DNA of 59,523 bases, from contig JADFRD010000005.1 of NCBI GenBank assembly GCA_022561485.1, positions 1 to 59,523 of the forward strand, read 5' to 3'. Origin of the DNA: Fidelibacterota bacterium (GTDB lineage Bacteria > Fidelibacterota > Marinisomatia > Marinisomatales > TCS55). A program made the translations under genes and the position numbers. This document shows positions 1 to 10,212 of this stretch, piece by piece; position 1 is the stretch's first letter; every line of letters begins with the position of its first letter. The notes beneath the pieces are model-generated. The model had not been told where the DNA came from, searched no databases, and saw only the letters and a list, made by a program, of their open reading frames with translations.

Positions 1-666
1 TTTGATGGCTTTATTGAAATATTCTTCAGATCGTTTCAATTCAACTCCGGGAATCCGAGCATAAAATGCACCGAAGTATCGATAGGGTCCGCCGTAAAAA
101 TAATCTGGATTCAATGATAAAACACGATGTATAACAGATTCTGCTAAATCGCGGTAATCTAAACGCTCACGAACAGATTTTGAAGAGAGATAACGTCCCA
201 TATTTGCAGCCCACCAATACAACGCATCTATATATTCTTTTTCGACAGCTGCAACAGCTCGAATCATTTTGGTTATAGAATCACCAGACACATCATTGTA
301 TAATTGTTTAAAAGCAGGTGATTGCTCAATGACATTCATGGATATGGATGCACCATGGGTAAAAAGACTGTCTTTCTGTTTTTGATCCGTCTCGATATAA
401 TATGCCTGGAAATGATACGCCCTGCTCAATCGCAATGCGAGTTCTAAATTTTCCGGTTCAAGCAAATGGGCTTTTTCCATAAAAAACGTAGCTATGACTG
501 CATCGTTTTCGTTTGACCGCGTATCCCAGTACTTAAAGGCTTGTTTTTTTAAATAATCTAAATTGTTTTGATATGCTTCTTCAGGCGTAGGTGGCAAGAC
601 AGGATTGCAACCAATTAGCATCAGAAGGAATAGAAGTAAAAATTGTGTAAATTTATTTGTTATCAT
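1..666 (-). CDS. TatT-like lipoprotein, partial (3' end outside window)
   Basis: Read leftward from ATG at 666; 222 codons are open to the window edge with no stop. The N-terminus is a lipoprotein signal: a short polar start, a Leu-rich core and a lipobox LIGC with Cys20, followed by a Pro-rich linker. The rest is helical and resembles the TRAP-transporter TatT component family (TPR-like, alpha-helical lipoproteins); the segment GGPYRYFGAFYARIPG near residues 195-210 is the family-like signature I rely on. Members of this family are thought to help periplasmic binding proteins of TRAP transporters, but no TRAP genes are visible here. It is divergent from phoH with a 95-base gap. The family call comes from recall of motifs, not an alignment. 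Confidence 0.68.
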   Translation of the reverse strand, partial: MITNKFTQFLLLFLLMLIGCNPVLPPTPEEAYQNNLDYLKKQAFKYWDTRSNENDAVIATFFMEKAHLLEPENLELALRLSRAYHFQAYYIETDQKQKDSLFTHGASISMNVIEQSPAFKQLYNDVSGDSITKMIRAVAAVEKEYIDALYWWAANMGRYLSSKSVRERLDYRDLAESVIHRVLSLNPDYFYGGPYRYFGAFYARIPGVELKRSEEYFNKAIK

Positions 667-761
667 TGTATAAACTTTGCCTATTCAAGTAAGAATTATA
701 TTATTGATCAAAAAAACCTTGCTGGTTTAGAATAAAAAATTAATACATAAATCTATTAGGG

Positions 762-1709
762 ATGAAGAAGACTATTGAATTAAAAGGAGTAGATCTCCAA
801 ACACTGCTTGGGGTTGCCGATTCCAACATTCGTTTATTGAATGAGACATTTTCCACAAAAATACTTATTCGCGGGAATGATGTCACATTGGATGGAGATA
901 AAAATGATGTGGAATTGGTTCATGAAATTATCCATGAGATGATTCAAACATTGACCCGCAAAGGATCTTTGACCAAAAAAGATGTATTGCAGTTGATTAA
1001 AATCATCAGGTCTGAAAACGGGCATTCAGTTGATGTACCTAAAGATGTGATTCATTATGGGAAAAAAGGCGCCATTGTTCCTCGGACAGAAGGACAAAAA
1101 AAATATGCTCATATTTGTAATAAAAATGATATTGTTTTTTCGATTGGCCCCGCAGGAACAGGTAAAACATTTTTAGCTGTTGCATTTGCTGTGGCCGCAC
1201 TGGAAAATCATGATGTAGACCGTATTATTTTGTCTAGACCGGCTGTGGAAGCAGGAGAAAGCTTGGGCTTTTTACCTGGTGATTTGAAAGAAAAAGTAGA
1301 TCCGTATCTTACACCTTTGTACGATGCGTTGAATGAAATAATGCCGGCGAATAAACTGAAACTGATTTTAAAGAAAAATGTAATTGAGATCGTTCCATTG
1401 GCTTATATGCGCGGCCGAACATTAAACAATGCATTTCTGATTCTGGATGAAGCTCAAAACTCGACCCCCATGCAAATGAAAATGTTCTTAACCAGACTAG
1501 GTGTGAATTCCAAGGGTATCATCACCGGTGATATTACTCAAATTGATTTACCCAGACGATCCGATTCCGGACTGATAGATGTAATAAACGTCCTTAAGGG
1601 TGTGGACGGCATTGGCTTTGTCAAATTGGATGAAACAGATGTAGTGAGGCACAAGTTAGTCCGGGACATTATTATAGCTTACGATAAGGCCAATGACAAA
1701 AAATCATAA
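762..1709 (+). CDS. phoH: PhoH family ATPase
   Basis: 315 residues, normal for the PhoH/YbeZ type. Residues about 1-110 form the N-terminal KH-like part. The Walker A loop GPAGTGKT lies at 129-136 and the Walker B region LILDEAQN near 230. The C-terminal half carries the Arg-rich GDITQIDLPRR segment typical of the family. PhoH-type ATPases are associated with RNA metabolism, often next to the ribosome-maturation RNase YbeY. YbeY is not next door here; the following 220 bases are non-coding. The ATG at 762 has only a weak AGG before it. Confidence 0.93.
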   Translation: MKKTIELKGVDLQTLLGVADSNIRLLNETFSTKILIRGNDVTLDGDKNDVELVHEIIHEMIQTLTRKGSLTKKDVLQLIKIIRSENGHSVDVPKDVIHYGKKGAIVPRTEGQKKYAHICNKNDIVFSIGPAGTGKTFLAVAFAVAALENHDVDRIILSRPAVEAGESLGFLPGDLKEKVDPYLTPLYDALNEIMPANKLKLILKKNVIEIVPLAYMRGRTLNNAFLILDEAQNSTPMQMKMFLTRLGVNSKGIITGDITQIDLPRRSDSGLIDVINVLKGVDGIGFVKLDETDVVRHKLVRDIIIAYDKANDKKS

Positions 1710-1930
1710 GAATTACAATGTGAATAAACTGGAAAATGTCATGTTTAAAGGGATAAACAATACTAATTTCCAAGGCTGAATTATTCAGTAATTTTTACCA
1801 GACGGAAATAGACAATACAACAAAACGATGTTTTTTTACATATATCAGGGTTTTCTGAAAATCGCTGCTTCTACTCGATCTGAAGATCGATCTTTATATA
1901 TCTATACAATCAATACACTTGAGGAAAATT

Positions 1931-3115
1931 ATGATTAATACTGATGTAGTCATTGTGGCTGCAAAACGAACTCCCGTAGGTGCATTTTTGGGGAGTTTAG
2001 CCAGTATCCCTGCGACTCAATTGGGGGCGATTGTATTAAAATCGATTCTTGAAGAAACAGGAATTGATCAGGATAAAATTGATGAAGTGATTATGGGAAA
2101 TGTTATTTCTGCAGGGCTGGGACAAGCACCGGCTCGGCAGGCGGCTCTCTATGCAGGGTTACCAAACAGTGTAGAATGCCTCACCATCAACAAGATGTGT
2201 GGATCAGGATTAAAAGCGGTAATGCTTGGGACTCAAACCATCCAATGCGGTGATGCAGACGTTATTTTAGCAGGCGGAATGGAAAATATGTCCATGGCGC
2301 CTTATTTAATAGCAAAGGGTCGAACGGGTTATCGGTTAGGGCATGGCGAACTCTTGGACAGTGTCATCAAAGATGGCTTATGGGACGTTTATAATGATCA
2401 GCACATGGGGAATTGCGCAGAACTCTGTGCCCGTGATCGCCATTATACCCGTGAGCAACAAGATGAATTAGCGAAAGAATCGTATACCAGAGCGAAACAT
2501 GCCCAGGAAAATGGACTGTTTACCAATGAAATCGTTCCGGTTGAAGTACCCCAGCGAAAAGGGGATCCTGTAATGGTTACAGAAGATGACGAACCGGGCA
2601 GAGCAAACTTTGATAAAATGACTTCATTGAAACCTGCGTTTGAAAAAGACGGAACAATTACAGCGGCAAATGCATCCAAGATCAATGATGGTGCAGCAGC
2701 AGTATTATTAATGTCAGCCTCCAAAGCAGAAGAATTTAATTTGAAACCATGGGTAAAAATTATAGATCAGGCATCGGCTGCTCATGCACCGGAGTGGTTT
2801 ACGACTGCCCCCGGAAAAGCCATCAGTAAAGTGCTGAAAAAAGCATCATTGACTGCCGACGACATTGACCTTTGGGAAATAAATGAAGCATTTGCACCGG
2901 TTGCGCTAGCAGCCATCGATGATTATCATCTGGATAATTCTAAAGTCAATGTTCATGGCGGAGCAATCGCTTTAGGGCATCCAATTGGTGCCAGTGGAGC
3001 GCGTATTCTGACAACATTGATCCATGCGATGAGCGCCAGGAATGCGAAACGAGGATTGGCCACATTGTGTATTGGCGGCGGTGAAGCATCTGCATTAATC
3101 GTAGAGAGGATATAG
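1931..3115 (+). CDS. acetyl-CoA acetyltransferase (thiolase)
   Basis: Type II thiolase of 394 residues that condenses or cleaves acetoacetyl-CoA/3-ketoacyl-CoA. All catalytic elements are present: nucleophile Cys90 in NKMCGSG, His350 in GHPIGASG and Cys380 in CIGGGE. A TTG four codons upstream is also open, but ATG 1931 sits behind a good GAGGAAA ribosome site, so I chose it. The gap upstream (1710-1930) holds a small inverted repeat (TCGATC-TGAA-GATCGA, 1875-1890) of unknown role. The stop overlaps the GTG of the acyl-CoA dehydrogenase by one base, so the two are translated together. This pairing suggests beta-oxidation or branched-chain acyl degradation rather than polyhydroxybutyrate synthesis. 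Confidence 0.95.
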   Translation: MINTDVVIVAAKRTPVGAFLGSLASIPATQLGAIVLKSILEETGIDQDKIDEVIMGNVISAGLGQAPARQAALYAGLPNSVECLTINKMCGSGLKAVMLGTQTIQCGDADVILAGGMENMSMAPYLIAKGRTGYRLGHGELLDSVIKDGLWDVYNDQHMGNCAELCARDRHYTREQQDELAKESYTRAKHAQENGLFTNEIVPVEVPQRKGDPVMVTEDDEPGRANFDKMTSLKPAFEKDGTITAANASKINDGAAAVLLMSASKAEEFNLKPWVKIIDQASAAHAPEWFTTAPGKAISKVLKKASLTADDIDLWEINEAFAPVALAAIDDYHLDNSKVNVHGGAIALGHPIGASGARILTTLIHAMSARNAKRGLATLCIGGGEASALIVERI

Positions 3116-4260
3116 TGGATTTTTCATACACAGAAGAACAGTTGTTGATTCAAAAAACAGCTCGAGAATTTGCTCTCGATCATTTGGCTCCGTGTGTAAT
3201 TAATCGAGATGAAAAAGCGGAATTTCCGGCAGAACAAATCAAGATGATGGGTGAACTTGGTTTTATGGGTATGATGATCCCGGAAAAATGGGGTGGTGCC
3301 GAAATAGATACAATTGGTTATTGTATTGCCCTGGAAGAAATAAATGCTGTGGATGCGTCCGCAGGTGTAATCATGTCTGTAAATAATTCTCTGGTATGCC
3401 AGCTGTTATATACATATGCGAATGATAATCAAAAAGAAAAGTATTTGAAGAAACTCGCTTCCGGAGAATGGTTGGGAGCTTTTTCATTAAGCGAACCCCA
3501 ATCCGGTTCTGACGCCAGCAATATGCTCGCAGTTGCAAAAAAGGACAATGACCATTATATTATTAACGGTACGAAAAATTGGGTTAGCAGTGGTATAAGC
3601 TGTGATGCGGTTATTGTTTTTGTCATGACGGAGAAAGGTATCGGGCACAAAGGAATATCTGCTTTTATCGTTGAAAAAGGTACCCCTGGATTTTCCCATG
3701 GGAAAAAAGAAAATAAATTGGGAATTCGAGGTTCAGATACGTGCGAACTTTATTTTGAAGAGTGTAAAGTTTCTGCAGAAAATTTGATTGGTGAAGAAGG
3801 CAATGGATTCAAAATTGCTTTGGGAACTCTTGATGGTGGACGGATCGGGATTGCCACCCAAGCACTTGGAATAGCCAGAGCGGCTCTTGACCGGTCCATT
3901 GAATATGCTAACGAGCGAAAACAGTTTGGAAAAACCATTTCTTCATTTGGCGCTATCCAGGATAAAATTGCAACAATGGCAACAAATGTAGATGCTTCAC
4001 GGTTATTGATTCACCGAGCAGCAAAACTAAAGGATGAAGGGAAGCCATATAAAAAAGAAGCAGCTATGGCAAAAGTATTCGCATCACAAACTGCCATGCA
4101 AAATGCAACAGATTGCGTGCAAATATTTGGCGGTTACGGCTACATGCAGGAATATGGAGTTGAGCGATTAATGCGGGATGCGAAGATTACTCAAATATAT
4201 GAAGGTACCTCAGAAATTCAACAGTTGATCATTGCCAGAACTTTATTGGGGAATAAATGA
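3115..4260 (+). CDS. short-chain acyl-CoA dehydrogenase
   Basis: 381 residues, the standard length for the FAD-dependent acyl-CoA dehydrogenase family, which makes 2-enoyl-CoA and passes electrons to ETF. The catalytic base is Glu363 in IYEGTSEIQ, the position used by short- and medium-chain enzymes (isovaleryl-CoA dehydrogenases use another site). The FAD/substrate segments LSEPQSGSD and the C-terminal QIFGGYGYMQEYGVERL block are intact. It starts at GTG 3115, overlapping the thiolase stop by one base, with GAGAGGA just upstream. Placed with thiolase and ahead of leucine dehydrogenase, a butyryl-CoA or 2-methyl-branched acyl-CoA substrate is plausible; chain length cannot be read from sequence alone. 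Confidence 0.93.
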   Translation: MDFSYTEEQLLIQKTAREFALDHLAPCVINRDEKAEFPAEQIKMMGELGFMGMMIPEKWGGAEIDTIGYCIALEEINAVDASAGVIMSVNNSLVCQLLYTYANDNQKEKYLKKLASGEWLGAFSLSEPQSGSDASNMLAVAKKDNDHYIINGTKNWVSSGISCDAVIVFVMTEKGIGHKGISAFIVEKGTPGFSHGKKENKLGIRGSDTCELYFEECKVSAENLIGEEGNGFKIALGTLDGGRIGIATQALGIARAALDRSIEYANERKQFGKTISSFGAIQDKIATMATNVDASRLLIHRAAKLKDEGKPYKKEAAMAKVFASQTAMQNATDCVQIFGGYGYMQEYGVERLMRDAKITQIYEGTSEIQQLIIARTLLGNK

Positions 4261-4336
4261 ATTTTCAGCATGGATGAATATGAAGTCCTATTTAGATGGC
4301 GTCACGAAATAAAACAATCAATATAAGAGGTTTTAT

Positions 4337-5440
4337 ATGGAATCAGTTTTTGATGAAATGAATTTTAGAGACCATGAACAAGTGGTTTTTTGCAATGATC
4401 CCGATACAGGGTTAAAATCCATCATAGCGATACACAATACAACGATTGGTCCAGCATTAGGCGGATGCAGAATGTGGAATTACAACTCTGAAAAAGATGC
4501 GTTAAAAGATGTGTTGCGTCTCTCTCGGAGTATGAGTTACAAAGCTGCAATTGCGAATCTAAATTTGGGTGGTGGCAAGGCAGTTATCATGGGTGATTCC
4601 AAACGGGATAAATCTGAAATTCTTTTCAGATCATTTGGACGATTTGTACAGGGGCTAGGCGGACGGTATATTACTGCAGAAGACGTCGGCACCAGCGTCA
4701 AAGACATGGAATGGGTACGCATGGAAACTCAATATGTCACTGGAATTTCCAGAGCATTGGGTGGAAGCGGCGATCCTTCGCCAGTAACCGCTTTTGGTAC
4801 ATTTATGGGTATGAAAGCAGCGGTCAAAAAACAACTGGGGAAAGATAGTTTAAGCGGTTTAAAAGTTTCCATACAGGGCGTCGGTCATGTCGGTTACCAC
4901 CTATGTAAATATTTACATCAGGAAAATGTGGAAATTTTTGCCACCGACATAGATCAACAGAGTTTAATAAAAGTTTCCAAAGATTTTAATGCTACTGTTG
5001 TTAATCCGGATGAAATATATGACTTGGATGTGGATATTTATGCGCCATGTGCCTTAGGAGCGACGATTAATAATGAAACAATTCCTAAAATAAAAGCATT
5101 TGTCATAGCAGGAGCTGCTAATAATCAATTGGAAGATGAATCAAAGCATGGTCAGCAATTGAAACAAAAAGGAATTTTATATGCGCCTGATTATGCCATT
5201 AATGCAGGTGGTTTGATCAATGTTGCCAATGAAATTGATGGATACAACAGGGAAAGAGCATTTAATCAAGCCGAAGGGATTTATGAGACGTTAATGACCA
5301 TATTTGCAACTGCTGATGAAGAAAATATTCCAACCAATGAAGCAGCGGAAAAAGTAGCAATCAATCGTATGAAGGAGGTCAGCAAGTTGAGGAATGTATT
5401 TTTACCTCGACAGAATCCCATGAGAAAGCGGGATAATTAA
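4337..5440 (+). CDS. leucine/valine dehydrogenase (Glu/Leu/Phe/Val family)
   Basis: 367 residues, matching NAD-dependent leucine dehydrogenases, which deaminate branched-chain amino acids to 2-oxo acids. Lys69 (SYKAA) and Lys81 (GGGKA) correspond to the substrate and catalytic lysines of the family; the Rossmann segment VSIQGVGHVGYHL follows near residue 180. The C-terminal GLINVANEI segment is typical. An AAGAGG site lies about 10 bases before the ATG. The neighbours upstream handle acyl-CoA and a Liv-type importer lies at 36.7-42.1 kb, which together make a branched-chain amino acid breakdown route likely. Phenylalanine dehydrogenase is the main alternative. Confidence 0.88.
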   Translation: MESVFDEMNFRDHEQVVFCNDPDTGLKSIIAIHNTTIGPALGGCRMWNYNSEKDALKDVLRLSRSMSYKAAIANLNLGGGKAVIMGDSKRDKSEILFRSFGRFVQGLGGRYITAEDVGTSVKDMEWVRMETQYVTGISRALGGSGDPSPVTAFGTFMGMKAAVKKQLGKDSLSGLKVSIQGVGHVGYHLCKYLHQENVEIFATDIDQQSLIKVSKDFNATVVNPDEIYDLDVDIYAPCALGATINNETIPKIKAFVIAGAANNQLEDESKHGQQLKQKGILYAPDYAINAGGLINVANEIDGYNRERAFNQAEGIYETLMTIFATADEENIPTNEAAEKVAINRMKEVSKLRNVFLPRQNPMRKRDN

Positions 5441-5445
5441 TTATA

Positions 5446-5865
5446 ATGCATCCACGCCGTAAAGCGCGGATTGGGGTCTTGGGAGCCTTATATGCTGAAT
5501 CACAGACCCGTGAAGATCCGGAGAAAATATTAAAGGATGTATTTTTACGAGATTCATACAATCGTGAAAGTAAGAAATTTATCCGGATGTTATTCTTGGA
5601 AACACTAAAGCATCTGGGAACATGTGATTCCTTAATTGAAACTCATCTAGAGAATTGGGAATTCAACCGCATTGCTCTCTTGGACAAATTGATTTTGCGA
5701 ATGGCCATGACGGAAATGTTATACATTCCGGATGTGCCTCCTAAAGCGGCGATCAGTGAGGCCATCGAGATAGCTAAAGAATTCAGTACTGAAGAAAGTT
5801 CCGGTTTCGTCAACGGAATTCTTGATGCAGTGTATAAACAACCCGATTTTGAAAAAATTATATAA
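5446..5865 (+). CDS. nusB: transcription antitermination factor NusB
   Basis: 139-residue all-helical protein of normal NusB length. The N-terminal RRKARIGVLGALYA and the C-terminal EAIEIAKEFSTEESSGFVNGILDAV block are the conserved NusB signatures. NusB with S10 (NusE) binds boxA RNA in rRNA leaders and supports antitermination. It begins only 5 bases after leucine dehydrogenase and 14 bases before secA, so it is probably cotranscribed with both. Confidence 0.94.
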   Translation: MHPRRKARIGVLGALYAESQTREDPEKILKDVFLRDSYNRESKKFIRMLFLETLKHLGTCDSLIETHLENWEFNRIALLDKLILRMAMTEMLYIPDVPPKAAISEAIEIAKEFSTEESSGFVNGILDAVYKQPDFEKII

Positions 5866-5879
5866 GAAAATTATTTAAT

Positions 5880-8800
5880 ATGTTACAAAATGCACTAAAG
5901 AAAATTTTTGGTACAAAGTCAGAACGAGACATAAAAGAAATTCAGCCATTGGTGGATGAAATAAATTCTATATTTACGGGCTTGTCTGAAATGTCTGATG
6001 AAGACCTCGTTGCCAGAACGCAATCAATGAAAACAGAAATCACATCTGTTCGAGAATCAGCGCAAGAAGATGCAGCTGCAAAGGAATTGGAAAAAAGTGA
6101 ATATAAGAAAGCCGTTTATAAAGCAGAACAAGACAAGTTAAAAGAACTGCTGCCAGAGGCGTTTGCCATGGTGAAAGAAACGTGTTGCCGATTGGTGGGA
6201 CAAACATGGAGAGCTGTCGGACAAGAGATTAAGTGGGAAATGGTTCCATACGATGTCCAGTTAATTGGTGCGATATCACTCCATCAGGGTAATGTTGCAG
6301 AAATGAAAACGGGTGAAGGAAAGACCCTTGCTGCCACTATGCCATTATATCTGAATGCCTTGGCCGGACGCGGCGCCCATTTGATTACTGTGAATGATTA
6401 TTTGGCTCAGCGTGATGCCGAATGGATGGGTGAAATTTATAAACGGCTTGGAATGACCATCGGATTCATATTGAACACTATGAATAATGATGAACGTAAA
6501 CAGGCATATAATTGCGATATCACATACGGGACAAATAATGAATTTGGTTTTGACTATCTTCGGGATAATATGGCTTTATCATCCGATGAACAAGCTCAAC
6601 GAGATCATGCGTTTGCCATTGTAGATGAAGTTGACAGTGTATTGATTGATGAAGCCAGAACACCGTTAATTATTTCTGGTGCAGTAGATGCACCGACAGA
6701 TAATACTTCAAGGGAATTAAAACCATTAGTCAGTAGTCTTGTTCGCAATCAGCATACGCTTGTAACCGAATTGGTTCAGTCAGCAGAAAAAGCAATGGAG
6801 GACGACAATGATGATGAAGCAGGATTAAAATTGCTGCAGGCTAGTCGTGGAATGCCGAAACATAAACGTTTGTTGAAAGTGTTTCAAGAACCAGGAACAC
6901 AGTCCCTTGTTCGATCCACTGAATCAGGTTTTCTTCGGGATAAAAAATTGCATGAAGTGGATGAAGATCTATACTTCAGTATCGATGAAAAATCTCATGT
7001 CATTGACATAATGGACAAAGGTCGCGAAATGTTAGCTCCGGACAACCCGGAAATGTTTGTTATTCCTGACTTAGGTGAAATGTTGATGGATATAGATGAA
7101 AACGATTCTTTTAGTGAATTGGAAAAGCAGCAAGAAAGAGAAAAAGCACATCAACTTCATGCCGAACGCAGTTCAAAAATACATACAATCACGCAGTTGT
7201 TGCGAGCCTTCACTTTATATGAGAAAGATGTGGAGTATGTGGTTCAAGACGGTCAAGTGCTTATTGTTGATGAATTTACCGGTAGAATTTTGGCAGGACG
7301 GCGTTACAGTGATGGTCTACATCAAGCCATTGAAGCAAAGGAAAATGTTGAAATCAGGAGAGAAACCCAGACATTAGCTACCATCACCATTCAAAATTAT
7401 TTTCGGATGTATGACAAACTATCGGGCATGACGGGGACAGCTGAAACTGAAGCAGAAGAACTGGGCAGTATTTATAATCTGGATGTGATGGTTATACCCA
7501 CAAATGAGTCAGTGATCCGCGACGACAGAGATGATATGGTCTATAAAACAAAACGTGAAAAATATAATGCTGTCATCGATGAGATTACAGAAAGTCACCA
7601 GAGGGGTCAGCCTTCTTTGGTTGGAACCATTACTGTGGAAGCATCCGAGTTACTTTCGAGAATGTTAAAACGTCGTGGAATTCCCCATAATGTTTTAAAT
7701 GCTAAACAACATCAGCACGAAGCAGAAATTGTCACGCGAGCCGGTCAACCGGGAGCCGTTACGATTGCGACAAATATGGCGGGACGTGGAACGGATATTA
7801 AATTGGGTATCGGTGTAATAGAAGTGGGCGGTTTGCATATCATCGGCACAGAACGCCATGAATCCCGTCGGATTGATGATCAGCTTCGAGGGCGAGCCGG
7901 TCGTCAGGGTGATCCGGGTTCATCACGATTTTATTTATCTTTAGAAGATGATCTTATGCGCTTATTTAACTCAGAGAGAGTTGCGAGAATTATGGATAAA
8001 ATGGGAGTGGAAGAAGGTGAAGTGATTTCCCATAAAATGGTCTCTCGGGCCATTGGCAATGCCCAGAAAAAAGTTGAACAGCGTAACTTTGGCATTCGGA
8101 AACATCTTTTGGAATACGATGATGTTATGAACCAGCAACGGCAAGTTGTATATGATGTGCGCAACCAGGTATTGAAAGGTGAAGATCTCCGGGAAACCGT
8201 GTTAGATTTAATTTCAGATTATATTGATGATGAATTTGAAAACCAGGAGAGTAATGATCCTAGAGATTGGGACTGGGAGTCGTTGCGTCAGGTGTTTTCT
8301 TCTGTCTTAATGGTGGATGTGAATCCGGATGAAATATTACAAAATGATGATTTGAATCTGGATACGTTACATAAAGATATCATGGAAGAAGCTGTTTCAA
8401 TGTACCAAGCTCGGGAAGCGCTAATTCCTTCCGATGTCATTCGCAGTTTCGAACGATTTATTATTTTGAGAACAATCGATGAAAAATGGAAAGATCATCT
8501 TTATGCCATGGATCAATTGCGAGAAGGTATAAACCTCCGTGCTTATGGTCAGAAAAATCCGCTGCTTGAGTATAAGTCTGAAGGATTTCAACTGTTCAAG
8601 GAGATGATGATATCTACTTCTAAACAAACGTTACAGCTTCTATTCCGAACACAGATTAAGGGTGTGCAACAGGAACCTCAAAGAAAGACCCCATCCACAC
8701 CAACAAATGTACAGCTTCGACATCAAGATGCAACGGGTATGGGACTGTCCGGTCCCCCAGCACCAGATCAACAACCAAATCGTCCCCAGCAAGCAACACA

Positions 8801-8936
8801 AATACCTATTAGATCAGATAAAAAATTTGGACGGAATGAAAAAATTAAAATGGTCAGCCCCAGTGGTGAAGTCATAGAAATAAAGTATAAAAAACTCCAA
8901 GACTATTTAAATAAGGGATTTACACAGTCAGCATGA
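5880..8936 (+). CDS. secA: preprotein translocase ATPase SecA
   Basis: 1018 residues. Motor motifs are intact: Walker A GEGKT at 145-149, DEVDSVLIDEARTPLIISG for the DEAD region and GRAGRQGDPG in the second helicase lobe. An insertion in the first half (about residues 285-420) makes it longer than the E. coli protein, as seen in the Bacteroidota-related group. The extreme C-terminus lacks the Cys-rich zinc motif; it ends in a basic GRNEKIKM and KYKKLQDYL block instead. SecA drives post-translational export through SecYEG. The stop overlaps the next start as ATGA. Confidence 0.97.
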   Translation: MLQNALKKIFGTKSERDIKEIQPLVDEINSIFTGLSEMSDEDLVARTQSMKTEITSVRESAQEDAAAKELEKSEYKKAVYKAEQDKLKELLPEAFAMVKETCCRLVGQTWRAVGQEIKWEMVPYDVQLIGAISLHQGNVAEMKTGEGKTLAATMPLYLNALAGRGAHLITVNDYLAQRDAEWMGEIYKRLGMTIGFILNTMNNDERKQAYNCDITYGTNNEFGFDYLRDNMALSSDEQAQRDHAFAIVDEVDSVLIDEARTPLIISGAVDAPTDNTSRELKPLVSSLVRNQHTLVTELVQSAEKAMEDDNDDEAGLKLLQASRGMPKHKRLLKVFQEPGTQSLVRSTESGFLRDKKLHEVDEDLYFSIDEKSHVIDIMDKGREMLAPDNPEMFVIPDLGEMLMDIDENDSFSELEKQQEREKAHQLHAERSSKIHTITQLLRAFTLYEKDVEYVVQDGQVLIVDEFTGRILAGRRYSDGLHQAIEAKENVEIRRETQTLATITIQNYFRMYDKLSGMTGTAETEAEELGSIYNLDVMVIPTNESVIRDDRDDMVYKTKREKYNAVIDEITESHQRGQPSLVGTITVEASELLSRMLKRRGIPHNVLNAKQHQHEAEIVTRAGQPGAVTIATNMAGRGTDIKLGIGVIEVGGLHIIGTERHESRRIDDQLRGRAGRQGDPGSSRFYLSLEDDLMRLFNSERVARIMDKMGVEEGEVISHKMVSRAIGNAQKKVEQRNFGIRKHLLEYDDVMNQQRQVVYDVRNQVLKGEDLRETVLDLISDYIDDEFENQESNDPRDWDWESLRQVFSSVLMVDVNPDEILQNDDLNLDTLHKDIMEEAVSMYQAREALIPSDVIRSFERFIILRTIDEKWKDHLYAMDQLREGINLRAYGQKNPLLEYKSEGFQLFKEMMISTSKQTLQLLFRTQIKGVQQEPQRKTPSTPTNVQLRHQDATGMGLSGPPAPDQQPNRPQQATQIPIRSDKKFGRNEKIKMVSPSGEVIEIKYKKLQDYLNKGFTQSA

Positions 8937-10096
8937 ATATGAATAAAGATTTAAGATTTAACACTAAGGCGGTTCATGTAGGTAATAAAGCTGACCCAAG
9001 CACCGGCGCCATCATTCCACCCATTTATGCGACATCAACGTATAAACAGGATGGGGTCGATAAACATAAAGGGTATGATTATTCCCGTGCTGCAAACCCA
9101 ACAAGGGAAATGCACGAAAAAAATATAGCTGCATTGGAACATGGTAACCATGGGATTTCATTTTCCACAGGAATGGCTGCTACAACAGCTTTATTTCAAA
9201 TGTTTAATGCTGGAGATCATTTTATTATATCAAGGAATACATATGGCGGCACTTTTCGGGTGTTGGATGAAGTATTAAAACGTCATGGATTTGAATTTGA
9301 TTTTGTAGATACACGTGATTTAAGCAAAGTCGAAGACCAAATTAAACCAAATACAAAGATGGTGTTTATTGAAACACCAACCAATCCATTACTAGAAATC
9401 ACAGACATTAAATCATTAAGCAAAATATGTAAAAATAATTATCTTCTTTTTGGAGTGGATAATACATTTATGAGTCCTTATGGTCAACAGCCATTGGAAT
9501 TGGGTGCGGATGTTGTCATGCATAGTTCAACAAAGTTTATTGGCGGCCATAGTGATTTACTGGGCGGTATACTCATTACAAAAGATAATAATTTAGCTGA
9601 TCAATTGTATTTTATTCAAAAATCAGCAGGTGCAACCCCCAGTGCTTTCGATTGCTGGTTATTACTTCGATCTGCCAAGACATTGGCTTTACGTTTTCAA
9701 CGACAAAGTGATTCAGCCTTTGTATTAGCAAAATGGCTCGAGAGTAAAAATCTTAATCGAGTTATTTACCCTGGGTTGGAATCATTCCCTCAATTTGCCT
9801 TAGCAAAACAACAACAAAGAACACCTGACGGACAGTCCATTTTCGGAAGCATAATTTCGATTGATTTGGGTTCGATTGAATACAGAGATTCTTTTTTATC
9901 AAAATTGAAAATATTTTCTTTAGCAGAAAGTCTGGGCGGAGTAGAAAGTTTGATATCCAATCCATTCCATATGACTCATGGATCTATATCAGACGACAGA
10001 AAATTGTCAATGAGTATTACCGAAGGTCTGATTCGCATATCAGTAGGAATAGAGGATATAATCGATCTGCGAAATGATTTGGAACAGGCGTTGTAA
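8933..10096 (+). CDS. Cys/Met metabolism PLP-dependent enzyme (cystathionine gamma-synthase/lyase type)
   Basis: 387 residues, standard for the trans-sulfuration family. The PLP-binding lysine is Lys201 in SSTKFIGGHSD, and the N-terminal YDYSRAANPTREMHEKNIAALE segment is the typical substrate/PLP loop region. The family includes cystathionine gamma-synthase, beta- and gamma-lyases and methionine gamma-lyase, which cannot be separated safely by eye. Start ATG 8933 overlaps the secA stop by four bases; a second ATG at 8939 is equally possible. A terminator follows 120 bases after the stop. Confidence 0.88.
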   Translation: MNMNKDLRFNTKAVHVGNKADPSTGAIIPPIYATSTYKQDGVDKHKGYDYSRAANPTREMHEKNIAALEHGNHGISFSTGMAATTALFQMFNAGDHFIISRNTYGGTFRVLDEVLKRHGFEFDFVDTRDLSKVEDQIKPNTKMVFIETPTNPLLEITDIKSLSKICKNNYLLFGVDNTFMSPYGQQPLELGADVVMHSSTKFIGGHSDLLGGILITKDNNLADQLYFIQKSAGATPSAFDCWLLLRSAKTLALRFQRQSDSAFVLAKWLESKNLNRVIYPGLESFPQFALAKQQQRTPDGQSIFGSIISIDLGSIEYRDSFLSKLKIFSLAESLGGVESLISNPFHMTHGSISDDRKLSMSITEGLIRISVGIEDIIDLRNDLEQAL

Positions 10097-10212
10097 TCTG
10101 TATCAAGTTGTAGAAAATTTTGATGGAAAATCCTCATTAAAAATCGTTTATTTTACTTTGTGGAAGTTGAGTAATAAATAAGAAGAATTTCCGCAAAGTT
10201 TTATTATAATAT

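Noticed and set aside
1919-1930. TTG start for thiolase
   Set aside because: It overlaps the ribosome site GAGGAAA that serves ATG 1931.
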